Assembly: GCA_007135355.1 (NCBI GenBank)
Contig: SLJA01000126.1
Location: 1 to 5,266, forward strand
Length of the DNA stretch: 5,266 nt
Source: Wenzhouxiangella sp.
Lineage (GTDB): Bacteria > Pseudomonadota > Gammaproteobacteria > Xanthomonadales > Wenzhouxiangellaceae
Direction: 5' to 3'
The position numbers and the translations under genes are program-made. This document shows positions 1-5,266 of this stretch, one piece after another (position 1 is the first letter of the stretch; each line of letters begins with the position of its first letter). The notes under the pieces were generated by a model that made no database searches, was not told the origin of the DNA, and saw nothing but the letters and a program-made list of their open reading frames with translations.

Positions 1-449
1 AAACCGCGGTTGGCCTGGGCCAGCAGACCGGGCTCGAAAGACTTGACGCCATGGGTCAGCGCCTGCTCGATATCGATGGTTCCGCACACACGGTCTTCCG
101 TCGCGCCCAGCGGCAGATCGACCACCGGCACCGGAAAAGTCTCGGTTTCCACCTCTTCGGCCTTCATCAGCCGCCGACCCACACGCGGGCGTTCGGCGGC
201 CAGGAATTCCGCGGCCGAGCGGTTGTAGGGATCACCCTGCGCCCGCTCGATTGAAGGCAAGACCTCGGCCAGGGCGCGCACAATGGTGCTCTTGCCGGTG
301 CCGCGATGCCCCATCACCAGCACACCGCCGATGCTGGGATCGACGACGTTCAACATCAGCGCCAGCTTCATCTCTTCCTGCCCGACCATCGCGGTGAAGG
401 GAAAGGCCTCTGGGCGTGATTTTTTGTGCTTGGCTCGGCTGCTGCTCAT
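1..449 (-). CDS. bchI: Magnesium chelatase-type AAA+ ATPase subunit I (BchI/ChlI family), 5' part only
   Basis: The first 149 residues are visible and the rest lies beyond the left edge. In the family, this AAA+ ATPase forms rings with subunit D and drives metal insertion by the large subunit: Mg into protoporphyrin IX with BchH/ChlH, or cobalt into the corrin ring with CobN in some bacteria. Seen here are the N-terminal FPFTAMVGQEEMKLAL block (residues 16-31), a Walker A GHRGTGKST (47-55), and the signature VVDLPLGATEDRVCGTIDIE (109-128) followed by FEPGLLAQANRG (138-149). The Walker B segment should follow just outside the window. The ATG at 449 fits the family's N terminus; the ribosome site is weak (a GCGAG/GAGAG stretch just upstream). 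From memory, the LGATEDRVCGTIDIE block is closer to cyanobacterial ChlI than to purple-bacterial BchI. The residue after the first Walker A glycine is His where Asp is usual. Family membership is secure, but the metal and pathway are not. It follows ggt in the same direction but is separated from it by a terminator-like hairpin. Confidence 0.9.
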   Translation of the reverse strand, partial: MSSSRAKHKKSRPEAFPFTAMVGQEEMKLALMLNVVDPSIGGVLVMGHRGTGKSTIVRALAEVLPSIERAQGDPYNRSAAEFLAAERPRVGRRLMKAEEVETETFPVPVVDLPLGATEDRVCGTIDIEQALTHGVKSFEPGLLAQANRG

Positions 450-496
450 GTCTCTCGCTGATCGCTTGACTGCTTCGGCGCAGTGCTTTGAAGGTC

Positions 497-645
497 TTTT
501 ACCGCAGATGAACGCGGATTAACGCAGATGAAAAAGCGGTTCTTGCAAGGGAACCGCTTGTGGCCTGATACTGCAGGCGCAGCACGAAAGAAACCGTATT
601 CAAATCTTTTATCCGCGTTCATCTGCGTTCATCCGCGGTAAAAAA
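497..645. repeat. Imperfect inverted repeat with arms made of three 10-bp units each
   Basis: The left arm (501-530) is three consecutive 10-mers: ACCGCAGATG, AACGCGGATT, AACGCAGATG. The right arm, read on the minus strand from 639 to 610, is ACCGCGGATG, AACGCAGATG, AACGCGGATA. A run of T precedes both arms (497-500, and the complement of 640-645), so the symmetry extends to about 150 bp centred near 570. The sixth base of successive units alternates A,G,A in the left arm and G,A,G in the right arm. The arms enclose the terminator-like hairpin at 531-559. I see no open reading frame and no clear target-site duplication. Similar strings built on CGCAGATGAACGCGGAT occur, as I recall, as dispersed intergenic repeats in unrelated bacterial genomes. 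A MITE-like or REP-like element is possible but unproven. Confidence 0.8.
531..559 (-). terminator. Intrinsic terminator downstream of ggt
   Basis: On the minus strand this reads as a perfect 9-bp stem AAGCGGTTC / GAACCGCTT with an 8-nt loop, followed directly by T. Five T in a row (535-531) include the last two of the stem. It lies 88 nt after the ggt stop codon. The plus strand has no T run after the stem, so termination is expected only for the leftward rsmD-coaD-ggt transcript. The short T tract suggests possible read-through towards the chelatase gene. Confidence 0.7.
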
Positions 646-647
646 GA

Positions 648-2351
648 TCATTCCCGAACTTCAGCCCCGCCGGAATCCCAGCGCGGGTCATGCGCCGCCT
701 CAAGCTGATTGTTTCGGCGGTCCCACATCACGCCATGCATGTTGCCCCAGGGCAGAACACGGACGCGAATGCTGTGCCCCAGGGACTCAAGCTCGGCGAT
801 CTCCTCCGCGCTCAACCAGCCGCGCTCGATCTCGATCTCGTCGGGCTGGTACTGGTGATGAAAACGCGGCAGCGCCACCCAGGACTCAGGCCCGTTGCCG
901 TCGACAAAGTCGAGAATCCCCAGCAGCACCATGGTGATGATGCGCGAACCGCCCGGCGTGCCGAGCACGGCCACGCGCTGATCGGACTTGACGATGGTCG
1001 GGCTCATGGATGAAAGCATGCGCTTGCCCGGCTGGATCGCGTTGGCGGCAAAACCAATCAGCCCGTACTCGTTGGGCACACCCGGCGCGGCCGAGAAATC
1101 GTCCATCTCGTTGTTGAGCAGCACTCCCGTACCCGGCGCGACGAAGCCCGAACCGAAGGGAAGATTGATCGTCAGGGTGCCGGAAACCATGTTGCCGTCG
1201 GCGTCGATCAGAGAAAAATGCGTGGTGTGGTCGCTTTCCGGCAGCAAACCCGGATCAGCCGCCAGCGCGGCCGAGGGCGTGGCGCGATCCAGACGCAGGC
1301 TGGTGCGCAGCCCGGCCGCGTAATAGGGGCTGAGCAACATCGAAGTTGGTATGTCGACGAAATCCGGATCGCCCAGATACAGGGCACGATCCCGGTAGGC
1401 CCGTCGCATGGCCTCGACCAGTAGGTGCACGCGCTCCACCCGGCTCAGTTCGGCCAGCTCGAACGGCTCGATGATGTTCAGCATCTGGGCAATGGCAATG
1501 CCGCCGGACGAGGGCGGCGAGGCGGTCAACAGCTCGTAGCCGCGATAGCGCATACGGATGACCTCGCGCTCGACCACACGGTAACCGGCCAGATCCTCCA
1601 GCGTCCAGATTCCACCTTCGGCGCGAGCGCCGGCAACCAGCGCTTCGGCCACCGGGCCGCGGTAAAAACCGTGGAAACCCTCGCGGGCCAGCGCGCGCAG
1701 GGTCTCGGCCAGATCGGGCTGGCGGATGATGGCTCCGATTTCCGGGACCTCACCGCCGGGCATGAAAATTTCGGCCGTTTCGGGCCAGCGCTGCATGACT
1801 TCCGCGCGCCAGTTCAGCAGCACCTGGTACTGGGTATTGACGGCAAAACCGTCCTCGGCCAGGCGGATCGCCGGTGCCAGCAGGGTTTCCAGCGGCAGAG
1901 TGCCGTAGGTCTCGGCCAGATGAACCCACGCCGCCGGCGCGCCGGGAATTCCGGCCGACAGTGGCCCATTGATGGCCGCATCCCGATTCACCTGCCCGTC
2001 AGCGGCGATATACATGTCAGGCGTCGCCGCGGCCGGGGCGGTCTCACGCCCGTCGATCATGATGGAAAAATCGTCTTCGGCGCGATGCAGCACCCAGAAG
2101 CCGCCGCCACCAATCCCCGAAGAGCCTGGTTCAACCACGCCCAGCGCAGCCGAAACGGCCACGGCGGCATCAAAGGCATTACCGCCCTGGGCCATGATCT
2201 CCAGGCCGGCCTCGGTGGCCAGCTCATGCGCGCTGGAAACGGCAACGCGGCCCGGCCCGGCAGCGGCAACGGAAACAAAAAACAGCCCGGCAAGCGCTAT
2301 GGCAAGCGCACTCGGCCCGGGCAGCCATCGCGACAAGTATTTCAAAGACAT
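648..2351 (-). CDS. ggt: Gamma-glutamyltranspeptidase / glutathione hydrolase proenzyme, exported
   Basis: An N-terminal nucleophile hydrolase of 567 aa, close to the usual length of about 570-580. The family is made as one precursor that cleaves itself into large and small subunits. It hydrolyses or transfers the gamma-glutamyl group of glutathione, normally in the periplasm. An Arg-containing N terminus and a hydrophobic stretch (residues about 14-31, ending AAA before Gly) form a signal peptide. The glutamate-binding Arg is in DGRETAP (R102). The self-cleavage site lies between His375 and the nucleophile Thr376 in HTTHFS. NNEMDDF (413-419), LSSMSPT (446-452, with the Ser pair) and GTPGGSRIIT (464-473, with the Gly-Gly oxyanion pair) complete the active site. 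The E. coli enzyme, from memory, has Gln rather than His before the nucleophile. The ATG at 2351 is chosen; an in-frame TTG one codon upstream is an alternative. It is last in the rsmD-coaD-ggt operon, 30 bp after coaD. ggt near coaD is also known in Pseudomonas. Confidence 0.96.
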   Translation of the reverse strand: MSLKYLSRWLPGPSALAIALAGLFFVSVAAAGPGRVAVSSAHELATEAGLEIMAQGGNAFDAAVAVSAALGVVEPGSSGIGGGGFWVLHRAEDDFSIMIDGRETAPAAATPDMYIAADGQVNRDAAINGPLSAGIPGAPAAWVHLAETYGTLPLETLLAPAIRLAEDGFAVNTQYQVLLNWRAEVMQRWPETAEIFMPGGEVPEIGAIIRQPDLAETLRALAREGFHGFYRGPVAEALVAGARAEGGIWTLEDLAGYRVVEREVIRMRYRGYELLTASPPSSGGIAIAQMLNIIEPFELAELSRVERVHLLVEAMRRAYRDRALYLGDPDFVDIPTSMLLSPYYAAGLRTSLRLDRATPSAALAADPGLLPESDHTTHFSLIDADGNMVSGTLTINLPFGSGFVAPGTGVLLNNEMDDFSAAPGVPNEYGLIGFAANAIQPGKRMLSSMSPTIVKSDQRVAVLGTPGGSRIITMVLLGILDFVDGNGPESWVALPRFHHQYQPDEIEIERGWLSAEEIAELESLGHSIRVRVLPWGNMHGVMWDRRNNQLEAAHDPRWDSGGAEVRE

Positions 2352-2360
2352 CAATCCAGA

Positions 2361-2366
2361 TCCTTC
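2361..2366 (-). promoter_or_regulatory. Ribosome binding site of ggt
   Basis: GAAGGA on the minus strand ends 9 nt before the ATG at 2351 and 6 nt before an in-frame TTG at 2354. Both spacings are workable, so the site does not decide the start; ATG is preferred because it is the stronger codon. It sits between the coaD stop and ggt, supporting separate translation of ggt within the operon. Confidence 0.5.
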
Positions 2367-2381
2367 GCACCCGGCGCCAAG

Positions 2382-2888
2382 TCAGACCGCGTAACGTACT
2401 TTCAGCGCTTCAGCCACTCGCGGGTGCACGAATTTTCTTACATCTCCGCCCAAGCGCGCGATCTCCTTGACCAAGGTCGAAGAAATGAAGCTGTGCTTTT
2501 CATCCGGGGTCAGAAACACGGTTTCCACGTCCTTGGCCAGGTGCCGGTTCATGGACGCCAGCTGAAACTCATACTCGAAATCCGAGACCGCGCGCAAACC
2601 TCTCAGAATCACGCCGGCCTGGCGCTGGGCCACGAAATCGGCCAGCAGACAGTCAAAGCCGACCACCTCCACGTTGCCCACACCCGCCTCTCCCAGCACG
2701 TGGCGGCACAGATCGATCCGGATATCCAGGCTAAAGGCCGGCTTCTTGTGCGGGCTTTCGGCGATCGCCACCACCACCAGGCCGAACATTTTCGAGGCCC
2801 GGGCAACCAGGTCGGTATGACCGTTGGTCAGCGGGTCAAAGGTGCCTGGATAGATGGCGATGCGGTAGTCGATGTCAGGTGCCGGCAT
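2382..2888 (-). CDS. coaD: Phosphopantetheine adenylyltransferase
   Basis: A cytoplasmic nucleotidyltransferase that joins ATP and 4'-phosphopantetheine to give dephospho-CoA and pyrophosphate, the penultimate and regulated step of coenzyme A synthesis. It has 168 aa; the E. coli enzyme has 159, and the excess is mainly an 8-residue N-terminal lead before the conserved start of the fold. Visible motifs are YPGTFDPLTNGH (residues 13-24, with the TxGH nucleotide-binding signature ending in His24), SPHKKP (45-50), RGLRAVSDFEYE (96-107) and ISSTLVKEIA (135-144). No ATG lies between the chosen start and the YPGTFDP motif, so this start is the only ATG compatible with an intact fold. No clear Shine-Dalgarno is present. 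It begins 30 bp after the rsmD stop, and rsmD-coaD adjacency is a common bacterial arrangement. The two genes are probably co-transcribed. Confidence 0.97.
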   Translation of the reverse strand: MPAPDIDYRIAIYPGTFDPLTNGHTDLVARASKMFGLVVVAIAESPHKKPAFSLDIRIDLCRHVLGEAGVGNVEVVGFDCLLADFVAQRQAGVILRGLRAVSDFEYEFQLASMNRHLAKDVETVFLTPDEKHSFISSTLVKEIARLGGDVRKFVHPRVAEALKVRYAV

Positions 2889-2918
2889 GGCAACACTCGT
2901 TTCGGTGCCAGCGGCCGA

Positions 2919-3497
2919 TTATAGCCCTGAGTTCCGCTCGCCCTGCCAGCGCAGCAAATTCAGGACCACCTGACCCTGGCGTTTGTGTCGCACCAGTTCC
3001 AGGGCACCCGCCCCGTCCACAGTCGGTTCATTGGCGGCGGTCTCCACGTACAGCTCGGCACCGGCGACAAGCAACCCTGGCCGGGCCAGCACGGCCGTCA
3101 GGGCCGGCTGCAACAGCCCGGAGTCGAACGGTGGGTCCAGCAGCACCAGGTCAAACGGGCCGTCAGCTCCCGCCAGCCAGCTCAGCGCATCGGCATGCAC
3201 GACTTCGACCCCCTCGGCGCCTGGCCATGTCAGCGGTCCGGCGCGCAGGCTTTCGACCGCAACCCGGTCTTGCTCCACCATCACCACCCGGGACGCGCCT
3301 CGGGATGCCGCTTCCAGGCCCAGTGCGCCGGTGCCGGCAAACAAATCCAGCACACGCGCGCCGATGATTCGGGGTCCCAGCCAGTTAAACAGCGTCTCGC
3401 GCGCCCGGTCTCCGGTCGGCCGCAAACCCGGTCGATCCGGCACAAGCAGTTTGCGTCCGCGCCAGCGACCGGCGATGATACGTAGCTTGCCCTTCAT
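2919..3497 (-). CDS. rsmD: 16S rRNA (guanine(966)-N(2))-methyltransferase
   Basis: A class I S-adenosylmethionine-dependent methyltransferase that modifies G966 of 16S rRNA during assembly of the small ribosomal subunit. At 192 aa it is near the E. coli length of about 198. Seen are the N-terminal RIIAGRWRGRKL (residues 6-17), RPTGDRARETLFNWL (26-40, typical of RsmD), the SAM-binding motif I LDLFAGTGALGLEAASRGA (50-68), an acidic motif II residue in VEQD (74-77), and the catalytic LLDPPF (118-123). Together these separate it from other DPPF/NPPY methyltransferases. It is the first gene of the leftward operon, and its ATG is 21 bp from the divergent ftsY start. No Shine-Dalgarno sequence is visible upstream, consistent with a leaderless or very short leader, unless a promoter lies inside the ftsY coding region. 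Confidence 0.96.
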   Translation of the reverse strand: MKGKLRIIAGRWRGRKLLVPDRPGLRPTGDRARETLFNWLGPRIIGARVLDLFAGTGALGLEAASRGASRVVMVEQDRVAVESLRAGPLTWPGAEGVEVVHADALSWLAGADGPFDLVLLDPPFDSGLLQPALTAVLARPGLLVAGAELYVETAANEPTVDGAGALELVRHKRQGQVVLNLLRWQGERNSGL

Positions 3498-3517
3498 GGT
3501 GATAGCATACCCGCGCC
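3498..3517. promoter_or_regulatory. Shared 20-bp divergent start region of rsmD and ftsY
   Basis: This is the whole space between two divergent start codons. It contains TAGCAT on the plus strand (3503-3508) and TATGCT on the minus strand (3509-3504). Each matches 4 of 6 positions of the sigma70 -10 consensus, and they overlap by 5 bp. Transcripts starting about 7 nt downstream would begin at or within a few bases of each ATG. I found no good -35 element for either direction at 17-18 bp, and neither start has a normally spaced Shine-Dalgarno. That this is the promoter is inference; the real promoters may lie in the opposing genes. Confidence 0.3.
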
Positions 3518-4522
3518 ATGTTTTCGATTTTCCGCCGCAAGAAGGCCGGTGCCGGCCTCGAAACCACCGCAGTCCGCCCGGCCGAAAAAGCCGGCGTCGA
3601 CCCGCTTGAGGCGCGCCTTGAGCGCACTCGGTCCAGTCTGGCCGGCCTGTTCGGGTTGATCGGCCAGGCCAGTCGTATCGACGAAGAGTTGATCGAGGAA
3701 ATAGAAACCACCTTGCTGACCGCCGATATGGGCGTCGGCGCCACCACCCGCATCATCGAGCGCCTGCGCGAAGGTATCCGCCAGGGCATCGTCAGCGAGC
3801 CTTCCCAGGTGCTGCCGGCCGTCCAGGCCGAGCTTTACGATCTGATCGAGCCGGCCGAGCGATTCCTGGCCGTGGACCCAGCCAAAAAACCCTTTGTCAT
3901 CCTGATGGTGGGGGTCAACGGCGTGGGCAAGACCACGACCATCGGCAAACTGGCCCGGCGCTATATGGACGAGGGCCTGAGCGTCATGCTGGCCGCCGGC
4001 GATACTTTCCGCGCCGCGGCGGTCGAGCAGCTCAAGGCCTGGGGCGAGCGCAACGGCGTGCCGGTGATCGCGCAAAAATCCGGTGCCGACACCGCCGCGG
4101 TCATTTTCGACGCCCTGCACTCGGCCAGGGCGCGCGGCATCGACGTTCTGATTGCCGACACGGCCGGTCGCCTGCATACCCAGGCGCATTTGATGGACGA
4201 GTTGAGCAAAGTGCGGCGGGTGATGAAAAAGATCGACCCCGAAGCCCCGCATGAAACCATGCTGGTGCTGGATGCCGGCACCGGGCAGAACGCCCTGGCC
4301 CAGGCGCGCCAGTTCAACCAGGCGGTGGAGTTGACCGGCATCACCGTGACCAAGCTGGACGGCACCGCGCGTGGTGGTGTGCTCTTTGCCATCGCGCACG
4401 AGTTGGACGTACCGATCCGATTTATCGGCGTGGGCGAAACTGCGGCCGACCTGCGCCCCTTCGACGCCGGCACTTTTGTCCACGCCATCCTGCCGGTGAG
4501 CGCCGGTTCGGCGGCTGCCTGA
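3518..4522 (+). CDS. ftsY: Signal recognition particle receptor FtsY
   Basis: The SRP-type GTPase at the inner membrane that docks ribosome-SRP complexes and passes nascent membrane proteins to the Sec/YidC machinery. It has 334 aa. A basic amphipathic N terminus (MFSIFRRKK) and a very short variable region precede the N domain (about residues 30-110). The G domain follows, with G1 GVNGVGKTTT (132-141), DTFRAAAVEQL (162-172), G3 DTAGR (214-218), DAGTGQNA (252-259), G4 TKLDGTARGG (278-287) and a C-terminal GVGE plus DLRPF segment. E. coli FtsY is about 497 aa because of a long acidic A domain. That domain is essentially absent here, as in many other bacteria, so membrane attachment probably relies on the short N-terminal helix. 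The ATG matches the family's usual beginning, though no Shine-Dalgarno is properly spaced. It is divergent from rsmD, and mutY follows in the same direction; ftsE/ftsX, which follow ftsY in E. coli, are not here. Confidence 0.97.
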   Translation: MFSIFRRKKAGAGLETTAVRPAEKAGVDPLEARLERTRSSLAGLFGLIGQASRIDEELIEEIETTLLTADMGVGATTRIIERLREGIRQGIVSEPSQVLPAVQAELYDLIEPAERFLAVDPAKKPFVILMVGVNGVGKTTTIGKLARRYMDEGLSVMLAAGDTFRAAAVEQLKAWGERNGVPVIAQKSGADTAAVIFDALHSARARGIDVLIADTAGRLHTQAHLMDELSKVRRVMKKIDPEAPHETMLVLDAGTGQNALAQARQFNQAVELTGITVTKLDGTARGGVLFAIAHELDVPIRFIGVGETAADLRPFDAGTFVHAILPVSAGSAAA

Positions 4523-4523
4523 C

Positions 4524-4535
4524 GCCCTTCGGGGC
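4524..4535 (+). other. UUCG tetraloop hairpin after ftsY
   Basis: GCCC-TTCG-GGGC is a perfect 4-bp G/C stem closed by a C(UUCG)G tetraloop, an exceptionally stable RNA loop. It starts 2 nt after the ftsY stop. There is no T run, so it is not a classical intrinsic terminator. It might protect the ftsY 3' end or separate ftsY from mutY expression, but it could also be chance in GC-rich sequence. Confidence 0.4.
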
Positions 4536-4568
4536 CGCTGACCGCAGCCCGGCCAGCCGCTAACCGGC

Positions 4569-4572
4569 AAGG
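4569..4572 (+). promoter_or_regulatory. Ribosome binding site of mutY
   Basis: AAGG lies 6 nt before the ATG at 4579, a normal spacing. Together with the match of the encoded N terminus to MutY, it supports this start codon. Confidence 0.5.
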
Positions 4573-4578
4573 CATTGT

Positions 4579-5266
4579 ATGACCCGTTTTTCCAACCGCC
4601 TGCTGCACTGGTGGCAAGCCCACGGCCGGCATGACCTGCCGTGGCAAATCCAGCGCACGCCCTATCGTGTCTGGGTCTCGGAAATCATGCTGCAGCAGAC
4701 CCAGGTGACCACGGTCATTCCCTATTTCCAGCGCTTCATGACGCGCTTTCCCGTTCTGGCCGACCTGGCCCAAGCCGATCTCGATGACGTATTGGCGCTG
4801 TGGTCCGGCCTGGGCTACTACGCCCGTGCGCGCAACCTGCATGCCTGCGCTCGGCTATGCGTGGATCACCATGGCGGCGAGCTACCGGCCGATGCGCAAG
4901 CGCTGCAAGCCCTGCCGGGCATTGGCCCATCCACCGCCCATGCCATCCTGGCCCAGGCCTGGAACCAGCGCGCCCCCATCCTGGACGGCAACGTCAAGCG
5001 CGTGCTGGCCCGTCATGCCGGCGTCGAGGGCTGGCCGGGTCGCAGCGACGTCCTGAAAAAACTGTGGCAGGAAGCCGACAACCGCACCCCGCCCGATCGC
5101 GCAGCCGACTACACCCAGGCCATCATGGACTTAGGAGCCGGCATCTGCACGCCGCGCAAGCCCGCCTGCCTGCTCTGCCCGGTCAGTTCGGACTGTCGGG
5201 CCCGAATCGAAGACCGCATGGACGAACTGCCCGGCCGAAAACCGGCCAAAAGCCGCCCCCATCGCC
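4579..5266 (+). CDS. mutY: A/G-specific adenine glycosylase MutY, 3' end beyond window
   Basis: A base-excision repair enzyme that removes adenine mispaired with 8-oxoguanine, preventing G:C to T:A changes. The first 229 residues are visible; the full family protein is about 350 aa, so the C-terminal NUDIX-like 8-oxoG recognition domain lies outside. Seen are RTPYRVWVSEIMLQQTQV (residues 26-43, with the catalytic Glu35), SGLGYYARARNLH (76-88), the helix-hairpin-helix LPGIGPSTAHAIL (112-124), and ILDGNVKRVLAR (134-145, with the catalytic Asp136). The 4Fe-4S cluster ligands Cys190-X6-Cys197-X2-Cys200-X5-Cys206 follow, with exactly the family spacing. The Gln39-Gln40 and Fe-S pattern fit MutY; the Tyr found after the helix-hairpin-helix in EndoIII-type lyases is not evident. 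The gene is 56 bp after ftsY on the same strand, so co-transcription is possible. Confidence 0.96.
   Translation, partial: MTRFSNRLLHWWQAHGRHDLPWQIQRTPYRVWVSEIMLQQTQVTTVIPYFQRFMTRFPVLADLAQADLDDVLALWSGLGYYARARNLHACARLCVDHHGGELPADAQALQALPGIGPSTAHAILAQAWNQRAPILDGNVKRVLARHAGVEGWPGRSDVLKKLWQEADNRTPPDRAADYTQAIMDLGAGICTPRKPACLLCPVSSDCRARIEDRMDELPGRKPAKSRPHR

Noticed and set aside
10..522. Plus-strand small frames opposite the chelatase gene
   Set aside because: They are shadows of the minus-strand BchI/ChlI coding sequence, whose Walker A and signature motifs are unmistakable.
450..530. Sigma70 promoter for the chelatase gene within the left repeat arm
   Set aside because: I found no -35/-10 pair with acceptable match and spacing on the minus strand, so I do not call one.
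563..578. Small inverted repeat GCCTG / CAGGC in the spacer between the repeat arms
   Set aside because: A 5-bp stem with a 6-base loop is expected by chance in GC-rich sequence, and it has no T run or other context.
501..640. CRISPR-like array, suggested by the short repeated units
   Set aside because: The 10-bp units are directly adjacent with no spacers, occur only three per arm, and are inverted between arms. No cas gene is present.
1425..2924. Long plus-strand open frame of 499 codons antisense to ggt and coaD
   Set aside because: It lies opposite two strongly recognised genes in GC-rich DNA, where long antisense frames are common. Its product is low-complexity, rich in His, Gln, Gly and Arg, with no recognisable domain and no ribosome site that I can support.
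3494..4570. Minus-strand open frame of 358 codons antisense to ftsY
   Set aside because: It is a codon-bias shadow of ftsY. The product is His/Gln/Gly-rich without motifs, and it would overlap the rsmD start.
3961..4842. Minus-strand open frame of 293 codons across the ftsY-mutY junction
   Set aside because: It is antisense to two confirmed genes with clear catalytic motifs and shows no domain of its own.

Overview
This window looks like a chromosomal segment of a GC-rich gammaproteobacterium. The evidence is the set of conserved housekeeping proteins (CoaD, RsmD, FtsY, MutY), which align residue by residue with what I remember of their gammaproteobacterial homologues, and the divergent rsmD/ftsY arrangement known from that class. 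The ChlI-like chelatase subunit at the left edge leaves open a phototrophic or cobalamin-synthesising lineage, but no other pigment or cobalamin gene is visible. I cannot name a genus.

Layout, left to right. Positions 1-449 (minus): 5' part of a magnesium-chelatase-type AAA+ ATPase subunit (BchI/ChlI family), cut by the window edge. Positions 450-647: a 198-bp intergenic region. It holds a large imperfect inverted repeat (about 497-645) whose arms are each built from three 10-bp units, and inside it a compact hairpin with a T tract that reads as an intrinsic terminator for the leftward transcript. Positions 648-3497 (minus): a compact leftward operon in transcription order rsmD (16S rRNA m2G966 methyltransferase), coaD (phosphopantetheine adenylyltransferase) and ggt (exported gamma-glutamyltranspeptidase), with gaps of about 30 bp. 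Positions 3498-3517: only 20 bp separate the start codons of rsmD and the divergent ftsY. Positions 3518-5266 (plus): ftsY (SRP receptor GTPase), then mutY (A/G-specific adenine glycosylase) after 56 bp, cut by the right edge.

The genes do not form one pathway. They are core-genome genes for rRNA modification, CoA synthesis, glutathione and gamma-glutamyl turnover, co-translational membrane targeting and oxidative DNA damage repair. Coding density is very high, no gene-free stretch exceeds 198 bp, and I see no tRNA, rRNA, CRISPR array, insertion sequence or phage gene.

I did not find a convincing undescribed multi-gene system. The parts most worth a second look are the nested 10-bp-unit inverted repeat around the ggt terminator, the 20-bp divergent start region with overlapping -10-like hexamers and no Shine-Dalgarno sequences, and the isolated ChlI-type chelatase subunit.
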